A DNA stretch of 48,845 nucleotides from UBA910 sp964369145 (GCA_964369145.1 CAYJEE010000004.1:1-48845), one strand, 5' to 3'; shown: positions 1 to 7,030, counted from the first letter of the stretch. Program-made: numbers and translations. Notes: generated by a model not told the origin, from the sequence alone.

Positions 1-138
1 TGTTTGTTGATCGATCCCTCCTTTTGTATTAGTCCAACCCCACTTTACTGCAAAATATATCGACACAAACCCTGCGCCGATAAGTGCGAAGATTATTAAA
101 AGAACAAATCCAACTTTTTTGAGAATACTTTTAAACAT
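1..138 (-). CDS. N-terminus of an anchored protein of unknown function (partial)
   Basis: The first 46 codons of a protein that runs off the left edge are visible. The short basic start (MFKSILKKVG) is followed by a strongly hydrophobic segment at about residues 9-31 and then a polar stretch (WGWTNTKGG). This fits a signal anchor with the rest of the protein outside the membrane. Nothing more can be recognised. A TATACA box ends 8 bases before the ATG and there is no ribosome binding site, as for many genes in this window. Confidence 0.6.
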   Translation of the reverse strand, partial: MFKSILKKVGFVLLIIFALIGAGFVSIYFAVKWGWTNTKGGIDQQT

Positions 139-173
139 GAATGATATGTATATCATATTCTCATCATTTCTCA

Positions 174-217
174 AAAAAATATACGAAAAGCCACACAACG
201 ACTTTTCGGTTGTGTGG
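174..217 (-). terminator. Rho-independent terminator
   Basis: A perfect 9-bp stem (ccacacaac at 191-199 with gttgtgtgg at 209-217) lies just after the stop of the small gene at 220-393 on the minus strand, followed by a T-rich tract on that strand. Confidence 0.65.
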
Positions 218-219
218 GT

Positions 220-393
220 TTAGGCGTAGACGCAAATATATGCGACCCCGATAAACAAGCTCGCCATGACAAGTCGGATTACTCCTTCCGACAGCTTGTT
301 TTTAAAGATGATCTTGTGTATGCCAGTTGCAACATAGCTTCCTGCAAATGCTACTCCGGCACAAAATCCAATGTAACGAATTGCTTCGTGCAC
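220..393 (-). CDS. small membrane protein of unknown function, GTG start
   Basis: A 57-residue protein with two hydrophobic segments, at about residues 6-23 (YIGFCAGVAFAGSYVAT) and 38-56 (VIRLVMASLFIGVAYICVY), joined by a basic linker (HKIIFKNK). This suggests a hairpin in the membrane. The GTG start is chosen because AGGGAGG (398-404) sits 4 bases upstream, and a TATAAT box (412-417) precedes it. The stop runs into the terminator hairpin at 191-217. It lies just downstream of recG but has its own promoter. The family is not recognised. Promoter, Shine-Dalgarno site, reading frame and terminator together make it a credible gene. Confidence 0.6.
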   Translation of the reverse strand: MHEAIRYIGFCAGVAFAGSYVATGIHKIIFKNKLSEGVIRLVMASLFIGVAYICVYA

Positions 394-432
394 AAATCCT
401 CCCTAAGTATTATTATAACATAAATTAAAACA

Positions 433-2595
433 TTATTCAAAATGTATTTTGTCAGTCTCCGATTCAATAATCTGCTTCAGTAGGGGGTATTTTTTTAAAT
501 CAGGGTCGTCTGTCACCAGTTTTCGTGCTTCGGTACGACTCGCTTCTACGAGTTTAATATTTTGTATTGCTTCCATAGCCAGGTCGCCAATGCCCCATTG
601 TTTTCTTCCATAGAGCTGGCCCGAGCCTCGGGCAGTGAGATCAAATTCAGCAAGTTCAAATCCATTTTTGGCAGTGACGAGCGCTTTCATACGGTCTTTT
701 GTTTTCTCTCCCGTACTTTCAGTAAAGACATAACAGTATGCCTGGTGGTTACTGCGGATCACACGTCCACGCAGCTGGTGGAGCTGTGAGAGGCCAAAGC
801 GCTCCGCACCTTCGATAATAATCATTGTTGCATTGGGGACATTGACTCCCACTTCCACTACCGATGTTGCTACGAGGATATCTGTCTTGTGTGCTGCAAA
901 ATCACTCATCACTTTTTCTTTGTCCGCAGGTGTCATCTTGCTGTGAAGCACTCCAATACTCCAATCCTGAAACACTTCTGCTTTCAGACGTTTCGCTTCT
1001 TCGGTGACAGATTTTGCAATCACTGCATTCTCTTTTGTTGGGTCCACTTCTTCGATACGTGGGCAGATGACATAGAGCTGGCGACCCGCATGAAGCTCTT
1101 TTTTAATTTCTTCATAGGTCGAGGTACGATCGCCAGGCAGTACGACTTTTGTAATAATCGGCTTTCGTCCGACGGGCATCTGGTCGAGTACAGAAAGGTC
1201 GAGGTCTCCGTAGAGCGTGAGCGAAAGTGTGCGAGGGATCGGGGTTGCAGTCATTGAAAGCAGGTGCGGAGCAAGCTCATTTTTGGTGGTGAGCTTTTGT
1301 CGCTGGAGTGTTCCAAAGCGATGCTGCTCGTCGATGACTGCAAATGCAAGATGTTTGAACTCTACACTTTTATATACAAGTGCATGAGTACCGACAACAA
1401 TCGGTATTTCTCCATTTTTAATCCATTTCAAAAGTTGAGGTTTGGAAATCGAAGTTGAGGCAGAGGGATCGGTTTTCGACGGGAACTTTTTGCAGCCACT
1501 TCCGGTAATGAGACCGACTTGTATGCCGGTACCACGAAAGAAAGCGATGAAGTTTTCAAATTGCTGCTTGGCAAGGATTTCCGTCGGAGCCATATAGGCC
1601 ACTTGGAGATTTCCAAAGTCTTTTCCATTTGGTCGTGAAGTAACCACAGAAAACACAGTCGCCGCAGCGACCGCAGTTTTTCCAGACCCTACATCTCCTT
1701 CAAGAAGACGAGACATCGGGAACCCTCGGGTAAAGTCTGCGAGCACGGTGTCGATTGCTCTTTTCTGAGCATCGGTCGCTTCGAATGGAAAAGTTTTCAT
1801 AAAATCAGCCACTTTCTTTTTGTCGGTGTTTACGATAAAGCTTTTGTTTTTTTGCCAGGTGAGTTTTTCTTGTTCTTTGCGGAGGTGTATCGTAAATATT
1901 TCTTGAAATGCAAAACGCTTTCGTGCCGCCATCGCATCTGATTCTTTTTTGGGAGCATGGGCCCAGATCATCGCTGTCTTTAAATCGGGGAGATGGTAGG
2001 TATCGAGGAGATATTTCGGCAGTGGGTCAGGGAGGAGATTGAGAGTACCTGATTTAAAGATACGCTCGACTGCGTGATACATCCAGTTTGAAGTCACGCC
2101 CTTGCTTTCAGGATACACAGGGTAGAGGTTGTGCTCGTCGCCATCTGCACCAAAGAGACTTGAGCCAACACCGGTCGGTATTTTATTTGCAATTTCTATT
2201 TTCGGATTTGAAAAGTACAAACTGTCATCTTTTTTTCGGAGAGTGACTTTTCCTTGGACACGCACCATCGCTCCGTCCGTGAGCATTTTTGCGATGTATG
2301 GCTGGTTGAACCAGATGATCTTCACGCGCCCTGTTTCGTCCGAAAGCGTAGCGTCAGACATCGGAGTTTTCTTCACAAATGCTTTGCTTGTTTTAAGTCC
2401 TGAAATTCTTCCAAAGATAACCGCATCTTCTCCGGGTACGAGGCTTTGAATATTTTTTATTTCCGCCGTGTCGCCATAGCGCACAGGGAAGTGATAGAGC
2501 ATATCTTCGACAGTTCTGATACCGAGCTTATGCAGCGCCCGTCTGTGCGCATCAAGAACTCGTATTTCTTTTTCGATCGGAGAAAGTGGGTCCAT
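433..2595 (-). CDS. recG: ATP-dependent DNA helicase RecG
   Basis: RecG remodels stalled replication forks and branch-migrates Holliday junctions in the cytoplasm. The protein has 720 residues, against about 690 usually. Order: an N-terminal wedge/OB-fold region (about 50-135), motif I GDVGSGKT (300-307), motif Ia APTEIL (336-341), motif II DEQH (422-425), motif III SMTATPIPRT (447-456), the second RecA lobe, and motif VI QLRGRVIRS (607-615), followed by the RecG tail. Motif VI usually reads QLRGRVGR, so I613 replaces the usual glycine. A TACAAT box ends 9 bases before the ATG and no Shine-Dalgarno is seen. It stands alone, not in a clear operon. The assignment is secure; only the precise start could differ. 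Confidence 0.96.
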   Translation of the reverse strand: MDPLSPIEKEIRVLDAHRRALHKLGIRTVEDMLYHFPVRYGDTAEIKNIQSLVPGEDAVIFGRISGLKTSKAFVKKTPMSDATLSDETGRVKIIWFNQPYIAKMLTDGAMVRVQGKVTLRKKDDSLYFSNPKIEIANKIPTGVGSSLFGADGDEHNLYPVYPESKGVTSNWMYHAVERIFKSGTLNLLPDPLPKYLLDTYHLPDLKTAMIWAHAPKKESDAMAARKRFAFQEIFTIHLRKEQEKLTWQKNKSFIVNTDKKKVADFMKTFPFEATDAQKRAIDTVLADFTRGFPMSRLLEGDVGSGKTAVAAATVFSVVTSRPNGKDFGNLQVAYMAPTEILAKQQFENFIAFFRGTGIQVGLITGSGCKKFPSKTDPSASTSISKPQLLKWIKNGEIPIVVGTHALVYKSVEFKHLAFAVIDEQHRFGTLQRQKLTTKNELAPHLLSMTATPIPRTLSLTLYGDLDLSVLDQMPVGRKPIITKVVLPGDRTSTYEEIKKELHAGRQLYVICPRIEEVDPTKENAVIAKSVTEEAKRLKAEVFQDWSIGVLHSKMTPADKEKVMSDFAAHKTDILVATSVVEVGVNVPNATMIIIEGAERFGLSQLHQLRGRVIRSNHQAYCYVFTESTGEKTKDRMKALVTAKNGFELAEFDLTARGSGQLYGRKQWGIGDLAMEAIQNIKLVEASRTEARKLVTDDPDLKKYPLLKQIIESETDKIHFE

Positions 2596-2637
2596 ATGAG
2601 CCTAATTGTAGCGGTTTATGAGGGGATACAAAAGTAC

Positions 2638-2667
2638 TTGACAAATATGCAAGATATGGTATATAAT
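2638..2667 (+). promoter_or_regulatory. sigma-70 type promoter of the gene at 2688
   Basis: TTGACA (2638-2643) and TATAAT (2662-2667) are both perfect consensus hexamers, with an 18-bp spacer. An agagga ribosome binding site follows at 2675-2680. This complete promoter plus Shine-Dalgarno layout contrasts with the box-next-to-ATG style of most genes here. Confidence 0.8.
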
Positions 2668-2687
2668 AGTATTTAGAGGATTTCATT

Positions 2688-2981
2688 ATGGCAAACAGTG
2701 CAGCGCGTTTTTTCGCGAAACAGGATCAACAGCAGATGGAGCGTCGCAAGCTTTACGACGCTCGTTATGCGATTGAGCGGTTCCGTACGAACGGAAACCC
2801 TTCAGGGTTTCCTGAGCTCGATGCTTGGCTGAACCGCCACGGCAGCCGTATGTTCTCATTGGACCTTTCTGGCTTCGGCCGGGAGGATACGTGGGGGCTG
2901 ACTGAGGATGAGTATGGTCGCATGAAGGCGGCGTACGAGTCCTCATCGGCGGGCACCATCGCTCCCGAGGAAAACAACTAA
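2688..2981 (+). CDS. GC-rich hypothetical protein, 97 aa
   Basis: No family is recognised. The protein is soluble and charged, starts with a Gln/Arg-rich helix (FFAKQDQQQMERRKLYDARYAIERF) and later has aromatic and Gly/Asp-rich stretches (LDLSGFGREDTWGL). It has no signal peptide or membrane segment. The gene is visibly richer in G and C than its neighbours, has its own consensus promoter, a Shine-Dalgarno site 7 bases before the ATG and a strong terminator at 3011-3037, so it is a self-contained unit. It resembles in style the genes at 37992 and 45018, and I infer recent acquisition. A long open frame on the opposite strand is a by-product of GC-rich codons. Confidence 0.75.
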   Translation: MANSAARFFAKQDQQQMERRKLYDARYAIERFRTNGNPSGFPELDAWLNRHGSRMFSLDLSGFGREDTWGLTEDEYGRMKAAYESSSAGTIAPEENN

Positions 2982-3010
2982 ACAATAATCCGCCAGTTGG
3001 GCGACGGAAA

Positions 3011-3040
3011 AAATCCGCCAGCTCGACTGGCGGATTTTCT
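3011..3040 (+). terminator. terminator between the 2688 gene and mutY (convergent)
   Basis: An 11-bp perfect stem (aaatccgccag at 3011-3021, ctggcggattt at 3027-3037) with a 5-base loop and flanking A and T runs. It can stop transcription of the gene at 2688 and, on the other strand, of the MutY-like gene whose stop lies at 3040-3042. Confidence 0.85.
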
Positions 3041-3948
3041 CATACAAAAAATTTACCTTTCACCTTTTTAATTAAATTTTCTTTGAGCATTTGCTCGAGA
3101 TTTTTCTGTACCACTTCACGTTCATATCCAAGTGCTTTCACGATTTCTTTTTCACTTTTTGCTCCCGTCAAAATCAATTTCAAAATCTGCGAACGTTTCT
3201 CACGATTCGACCCCTTAAAAGGGGACTGCTTCACATAGTGTTTGCTTTGGGTATTCGGGTTTCGAGTTTGCTTCAGGTATGCACCATAGTCAAACAGTGC
3301 CCAATACCACTCTCTCACGCCCCTATGTCCAACATAGGGGAAAGTTGGAAGTGTTTGCTCAATTAAAGGAAGTAGCTCTTTGTCACTAATAAGTGAACTT
3401 ACCTTTCGAACTTTTGATGAGGGGGATGAAGTCTCTGCCCGAAGATTACTTCGTGCATAAGTGTTCGTCTGAGTGTTCGCTAGCGCTCCCTCAACTCCCT
3501 TAAAGAAATGAATAAATACGGAGCGGATGTTTGTTTCGATGACGGGGACGGGGATGTTGTATGCAAATGCGAGAATGTCGCCTGCGGTTGCAGGTCCGAT
3601 GCCGGGTAAAGCAACGAGTTCTTTGAGATTTTTTGGAAATTTGCCCCTGTATTCAGTGACTACTTTTTCAGCGCAGAGTTTCAAATACTTTGCACGGCGA
3701 TTGTACCCAAGCCCTTGCCATTCGAGAAGTACATCTTTGAGTGGCGCTTCGGCAAGTGCTTCAACTGTCGGAAACTTTTTCAAGAAACTTTTATACTTCT
3801 CAATTACTCTTGAAACCTGCGTCTGCTGAAGCATAACTTCTGAGATGAGAATCTTGTACGGGTCTTTTATTTTTCGCCATGGCAAATCGTGCCGGCCATT
3901 CTTTTTATAATAATCCCAAATAGTTTTTTTGAATCGACCAGGGTTCAT
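3040..3948 (-). CDS. mutY: MutY-like A/G-specific adenine glycosylase without the [4Fe-4S] cluster
   Basis: HhH-GPD glycosylase; MutY removes adenine mispaired with 8-oxoguanine. The ATG at 3946-3948 is chosen because numbering from it puts the catalytic Glu at 37 (SEVMLQQTQV), as in E. coli MutY, and because the upstream 25 codons fall in the neighbour's terminator. The helix-hairpin-helix LPGIGPATAG is at 114-123. The catalytic Asp138 of MutY is Glu here (VIETNIRSV). The C-terminal four-cysteine iron-sulphur loop is absent: after DYGAYLK come NPNTQSKHYVKQ and a winged-helix-like tail. Residues about 150-187 form a low-complexity insertion, and a 9-bp hairpin at 3320-3340 lies in the codons for FPYVGHRG. 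The family is clear; substrate specificity (MutY, or another mismatch glycosylase) is not proven. Confidence 0.85.
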   Translation of the reverse strand: MNPGRFKKTIWDYYKKNGRHDLPWRKIKDPYKILISEVMLQQTQVSRVIEKYKSFLKKFPTVEALAEAPLKDVLLEWQGLGYNRRAKYLKLCAEKVVTEYRGKFPKNLKELVALPGIGPATAGDILAFAYNIPVPVIETNIRSVFIHFFKGVEGALANTQTNTYARSNLRAETSSPSSKVRKVSSLISDKELLPLIEQTLPTFPYVGHRGVREWYWALFDYGAYLKQTRNPNTQSKHYVKQSPFKGSNREKRSQILKLILTGAKSEKEIVKALGYEREVVQKNLEQMLKENLIKKVKGKFFV

Positions 3949-3988
3949 GAAGGGAAGTATAAAGTGAAAAAAATTTCCTGCAAACAAA

Positions 3989-4013
3989 CTCCCCGAGGTG
4001 ACACCTCGGGGAG
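3989..4013 (-). terminator. terminator of the gene at 4023-4277
   Basis: A near-perfect palindrome (ctccccgaggt at 3989-3999, acctcggggag at 4003-4013) lies directly after the stop codon on the minus strand and is followed by a T-rich run. Confidence 0.85.
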
Positions 4014-4022
4014 CACTATTCA

Positions 4023-4277
4023 TTATTCGAGCTCAGGCGTACCTGCTTCAGGAGGATTCTTTTTTACTGCAGGTGGACACTCGGTAAACTCACAGTTGGG
4101 GCCACTTCGTCCGACGTATGATCCGTCAGGACATTCTTTTGCGTCTGCGGTACAAAAGGTGCTGTCATCGTTGCGTCCAGGGATAACAGGGTTTACGGTA
4201 GGTTTTTTGGGATACATGATGTATCCAAGAACTCCAAGAGTTATAATAATAAGTGTGATGATTATGCGTACTTTCAT
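4023..4277 (-). CDS. anchored small cysteine-containing protein
   Basis: An 84-residue protein. The ATG at 4275-4277 gives a compact signal anchor (MKVRIIITLIIITLGVLGYIMY) after a box TATAGT that ends 7 bases upstream. A Pro-rich linker is followed by a motif with four cysteines (CTADAKECPDGSYVGRSGP, then NCEFTECPP) that suggests a small disulphide-bonded extracytoplasmic module. The C-terminus is acidic and Pro-rich. The ECPDGSYVGR motif is of a type often seen in proteins of candidate-phyla bacteria, but no function is known to me. It is divergent from ung and shares its promoter region. Confidence 0.7.
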   Translation of the reverse strand: MKVRIIITLIIITLGVLGYIMYPKKPTVNPVIPGRNDDSTFCTADAKECPDGSYVGRSGPNCEFTECPPAVKKNPPEAGTPELE

Positions 4278-4279
4278 AC

Positions 4280-4293
4280 GATATACTATATCA
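4280..4293. promoter_or_regulatory. overlapping divergent -10 boxes
   Basis: The palindrome gatatactatatc holds TATACT for ung on the plus strand (4282-4287) and TATAGT for the small gene on the minus strand. Only one polymerase could use it at a time. Confidence 0.5.
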
Positions 4294-4301
4294 AACAAAT
4301 T

Positions 4302-4964
4302 ATGTTAAAAATAGAAGAATCGTGGAAAAAGGTCTTGGGGGATGAGGTGGAGAAACCCTATTTCAAAACTCTTTCTGCATTCGTAAAAAAACAATACGCT
4401 TCATACACTGTGTATCCACCACCGCAGGATATTTTTCGTGCGTTTGATATGTGTCCATTTGATGAAGTAAAAGTTGTGATCCTGGGACAAGATCCGTATC
4501 ACGGTGCAGGACAGGCAAATGGTCTTTCGTTTGCTGTGCATACAGATGTACCACTTCCTCCCTCACTTAAAAATATTTTTAAGGAAATTGAAAGTGATAT
4601 GGGTGTAACTCCGCGCGCAGATGGAGATCTTTCTCGTTGGGCTTCACAGGGAGTTTTGCTTTTGAATGCAACTCTAACTGTCCGCGCATCGTCTCCTGGC
4701 TCCCATCAGAAAGTAGGATGGGAGAGTTTTACAGACAAAGCGGTACAAGCGCTTTCAGAACAAAAGGAACATCTCGTGTTCCTATTGTGGGGAAACTATG
4801 CAAAAGAAAAAGGAAAAATTATCGACCGTCGTAAGCATTGTGTACTCGAAGCAGCACACCCATCTCCGTTTTCGGCATATCATGGATACTTCGGGTGTAA
4901 ACATTTCAGTCAGGCAAATGAATATCTAAAACAGAAAGGTAAGAAAGAAATTGAGTGGAGTTAA
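4302..4964 (+). CDS. ung: uracil-DNA glycosylase, family 1
   Basis: Ung excises uracil from DNA to start base excision repair. It has 220 residues, the normal size. The catalytic water-activating loop GQDPYHG has Asp64 and the leucine-loop motif is HPSPFSAYHGYFG with His186; E. coli has Asp64 and His187. The uracil pocket NGLSF follows the first loop. A TATACT box ends 14 bases before the ATG, so the leader would be very short. Its 3' end overlaps the convergent gene at 4961 by 4 bases. The assignment is secure. Confidence 0.97.
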   Translation: MLKIEESWKKVLGDEVEKPYFKTLSAFVKKQYASYTVYPPPQDIFRAFDMCPFDEVKVVILGQDPYHGAGQANGLSFAVHTDVPLPPSLKNIFKEIESDMGVTPRADGDLSRWASQGVLLLNATLTVRASSPGSHQKVGWESFTDKAVQALSEQKEHLVFLLWGNYAKEKGKIIDRRKHCVLEAAHPSPFSAYHGYFGCKHFSQANEYLKQKGKKEIEWS

Positions 4965-5419
4965 AAAGCTTTCAAGTTTTTAATAATTTCCTCTACAGCC
5001 TCAAATCCAGTTCCAAAACTATAATTGTAGCGAGGTGCTGTTGCGAAGACGTATTTCGCATTCCGTCCACGTTCAGTTGGGCCCATTGGTGCTGCGGTAG
5101 GGTAGCCTTCAAAGTTGTTCTTCTCCCAGGTAGTCCATTGTGCGATCGGGTAAACAAGAATAGGGATATCCATATATGAGTTCTCTGTAGTCCAGAGTGG
5201 GTGACGGAGTGTGATTGCTTCACCGAATTGTATGGTGGTAGGTACGCGTGTATAACCGTTCCATTCATCGGGTAATGTTAGTGTGAATCCGTAGGTGTAG
5301 TTGGTGTATGTAAGTGCTGTGCTGGTCTGCTGTGTAAGGGGTGTGTCTTTTGTGGTAACGAGTATGTATGTAATTGATAGAGCGATTAATACTACAATTA
5401 AGATAATTATTTTTTTCAT
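4961..5419 (-). CDS. anchored protein with a PsbP-like domain
   Basis: 152 residues. An N-terminal anchor (MKKIIILIVVLIALSITYILV) is followed by a Thr-rich linker and a globular domain starting NYTYGFTLTLPDEWNGY, then TIQFGEAITLRHPLW and a C-terminal helix EAVEEIIKNLKAF. The YGFTLTLPxxW pattern resembles PsbP/MOG1-like domains of secreted bacterial proteins. It resembles the gene at 5817 (YNFQLTLPGSWKGF), so the two are probably distant paralogues. The cell role is unknown; it probably sits outside the membrane. A TATACTTAAT sequence upstream (about 5441-5451) may be its promoter. Confidence 0.75.
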   Translation of the reverse strand: MKKIIILIVVLIALSITYILVTTKDTPLTQQTSTALTYTNYTYGFTLTLPDEWNGYTRVPTTIQFGEAITLRHPLWTTENSYMDIPILVYPIAQWTTWEKNNFEGYPTAAPMGPTERGRNAKYVFATAPRYNYSFGTGFEAVEEIIKNLKAF

Positions 5420-5545
5420 AAAATGAGGGTTAAAGATAAGGTATTAAGTATAGCAGGTATTGTAGAAGTAAAGGGGTATTGAAATAAAGGAATTTCAGTT
5501 TGTGTATGTTTGACTACATGCTCTGCAGTTCGTTATTATGAATAT

Positions 5546-5767
5546 ATGATAAAACGTAACGAAGGAACTTTTGATCGTGTGGTGAGAGTTGTGGCAGGAT
5601 TAATCGTGCTTATTGTTTCAATGATGTTTTTGTCGGGAACAATACAAGTGGTTGGGTATATTGTTGCGGGTATCGGTCTTGTTACCGGTGTGGTAGGGTA
5701 TTGCGGTCTTTACTCCGTTTTAGGTATATCAACTTGTCCCGTAGATACGATTGATAAAAAGGATTAA
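5546..5767 (+). CDS. DUF2892-type inner membrane protein
   Basis: 73 residues with two membrane segments (VVRVVAGLIVLIVSMMF and VVGYIVAGIGLVTGVVGYCGLY) and the C-terminal YSVLGISTCPV, the pattern of the DUF2892/YgaP-tail family. Proteins of this family are often found with rhodanese domains, which are absent here. The ATG at 5546 is chosen because a TATTAT box ends 6 bases before it; no Shine-Dalgarno is seen. It has its own terminator at 5776-5799. Confidence 0.8.
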   Translation: MIKRNEGTFDRVVRVVAGLIVLIVSMMFLSGTIQVVGYIVAGIGLVTGVVGYCGLYSVLGISTCPVDTIDKKD

Positions 5768-5775
5768 TAAAAAAC

Positions 5776-5799
5776 AAAAAACACCGGAAGGTGTTTTTT
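5776..5799 (+). terminator. terminator of the DUF2892 gene
   Basis: A 10-bp stem (aaaaaacacc, ggtgtttttt) with a ggaa loop. Its A and T arms let it work in both directions, so it also serves the convergent gene at 5817. Confidence 0.85.
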
Positions 5800-5816
5800 G
5801 ATTACTTAAATATTTT

Positions 5817-6368
5817 CTACTGCAGAAACTTAAATGTGGAAACAATTTCTTGAGAGGTGAAGCCTCCGTTTCTCCAGTCTTCTGGGGTATCTTGCCAAAA
5901 GCTATAGGCGTATACTAGGTCTCCATTTTTACCGAGGAAGCCATGCTTAGGACCTTCTTCTGACTGTAATTTATCCCAATATGAAGAATTAAAAACGTGA
6001 ATTCTCATGACAGTGGCATAACCATCATTTCCATACTCATCTGTCCAAGTAGTGGATGTTGTCGGTACTCGAAATAGGATCGAACCTGATCCAAAATTAC
6101 TGCTCATCTCTATAGTGTCTGTTGTAAAACCTTTCCAAGAACCTGGTAGTGTTAATTGAAAATTGTAGTCAGCATTAACGTAAGGATAATTTTCTCTGTC
6201 TTTTGCAGGTTTTAGATTGTCTCTATATCGAATCCAATCAAAGAAGGAGAGTTTATATTCGTGGCAAGGAGGAATGAATGGACAGACTGTATAACCTTTC
6301 ATAAATGGAATGAAACCACCAATAATAAATAAAACGATCACTATTAAAATCCAGTATCTTTTTTTCAT
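5817..6368 (-). CDS. anchored protein with a PsbP-like domain
   Basis: 183 residues from the ATG at 6366-6368, which follows a TATACT box by 6 bases. An N-terminal anchor (RYWILIVIVLFIIGGFIPF) is followed by a short Cys/Pro segment (CPFIPPCHEYKLSFFDW) and a domain beginning YVNADYNFQLTLPGSWKGF. The C-terminus (TSQEIVSTFKFL) resembles that of the neighbour at 4961. The two are likely old paralogues of a secreted, membrane-tethered family. No function is known. Its promoter lies between the coding region and a degenerate tRNA tail copy. Confidence 0.75.
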   Translation of the reverse strand: MKKRYWILIVIVLFIIGGFIPFMKGYTVCPFIPPCHEYKLSFFDWIRYRDNLKPAKDRENYPYVNADYNFQLTLPGSWKGFTTDTIEMSSNFGSGSILFRVPTTSTTWTDEYGNDGYATVMRIHVFNSSYWDKLQSEEGPKHGFLGKNGDLVYAYSFWQDTPEDWRNGGFTSQEIVSTFKFLQ

Positions 6369-6389
6369 AGGTATAGTATATAACAATTT

Positions 6390-6572
6390 TGGCGGAGAGA
6401 GCGAGAGTTTCTCCCTCGAATTTTCTCATCTCGTCAGATGAGAAAATTCTGGGCACCGGTTTGTCGACAAGCGCTGATGTGCTCGTAGACAGACAAACCG
6501 TTCGAATCTCGACATACTCTGCTAACAGCAGAGTATTCTCTCTCACGCAAAAATCGCCTAGAGGCGATTTTC
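6390..6572 (-). repeat. degenerate tRNA-Ser tail repeat with hairpins (locus A)
   Basis: The last 17 bases of the tRNA-Ser(ACT) gene including CCA (6573-6589 on the plus strand, tggcggagagagcgaga) recur exactly at 6390-6406, 183 bp further downstream of the tRNA. Between them lie four hairpins: aaaatcgcc/ggcgatttt (about 6550-6570, probably the tRNA terminator), atactctgct/agcagagtat, cggtttgtc/gacaaaccg and gaattttctcatct/agatgagaaaattc. A T-loop-like ttcgaatctcg also occurs there in the opposite orientation (about 6511-6521). No protein is encoded. Confidence 0.75.
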
Positions 6573-6662
6573 TGGCGGAGAGAGCGAGATTCGAACTCGC
6601 GGTTCCAATTAAGGAACGACGGTTTAGTAAACCGTTTGTTTCAACCACTCACACATCTCTCC
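6573..6662 (-). tRNA. tRNA-Ser with anticodon ACT
   Basis: A complete cloverleaf: acceptor GGAGAGA/TCTCTCC, D stem TGT/ACA, anticodon stem ACGGT/ACCGT with loop TTACTAA, a long variable arm (GTTCC/GGAAC), T arm GCGAG-TTCGAAT-CTCGC, discriminator G, and an encoded CCA. The type II variable arm and G73 fit serine. The anticodon ACT is odd: the AGY codons are normally read by GCT, which is also present at 7060-7148. Confidence 0.85.
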
Positions 6663-6718
6663 GTGTGTGGATAAATATAACCTATTTTTTCCGTTTAGTA
6701 TAGAATAATTGCTCCTGT

Positions 6719-7030
6719 TTATGGTAATTTTCTAATATTCTTGTATATGATATTTAATCCTAGAATTGTAAAAAATATTCCCATCGTTAACCCAGCGATA
6801 CGACTAAAAATTGGTGTGTAAAAGTCACTTATGGTGATTAGCGATAATATGACAAAGGTTATTCCTGGTAAAAGTAAAATTAATACAGTAAAGATAACAA
6901 TAAATATTCGTAAAGATAAGGATTTTTGTGTGGTGGGTGAAGTCATATTGCGAAAAAAATCACCCTCTTTTTTAATGAGATTATTTGGGGTGTCGTACGT
7001 GTATTGAATATTGCCGTCTTTCTCTTCCAT
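6719..7030 (-). CDS. small two-segment membrane protein, unknown
   Basis: 103 residues. A polar N-terminus (MEEKDGNIQYTYDTPNN) precedes two hydrophobic segments, LRIFIVIFTVLILLLPGITFVILSL (split here as LRIFIVIFTVLILLLPGITF + VILSL) and RIAGLTMGIFFTILGLNII. The ATG at 7028-7030 is preferred to a GTG two codons upstream. No family recognised. It lies between the two serine tRNAs on the same strand. Confidence 0.55.
   Translation of the reverse strand: MEEKDGNIQYTYDTPNNLIKKEGDFFRNMTSPTTQKSLSLRIFIVIFTVLILLLPGITFVILSLITISDFYTPIFSRIAGLTMGIFFTILGLNIIYKNIRKLP

Noticed and set aside
2686..2985. 99-residue frame on the minus strand opposite the 2688 gene.
   Set aside because: GC-rich codons open the opposite strand; the plus-strand gene has promoter, ribosome binding site and terminator.
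3949..4023. A longer MutY-like protein starting at 4023.
   Set aside because: The extra 25 codons cover the terminator hairpin of the upstream gene, and numbering from 3948 places Glu37 as in known MutY.
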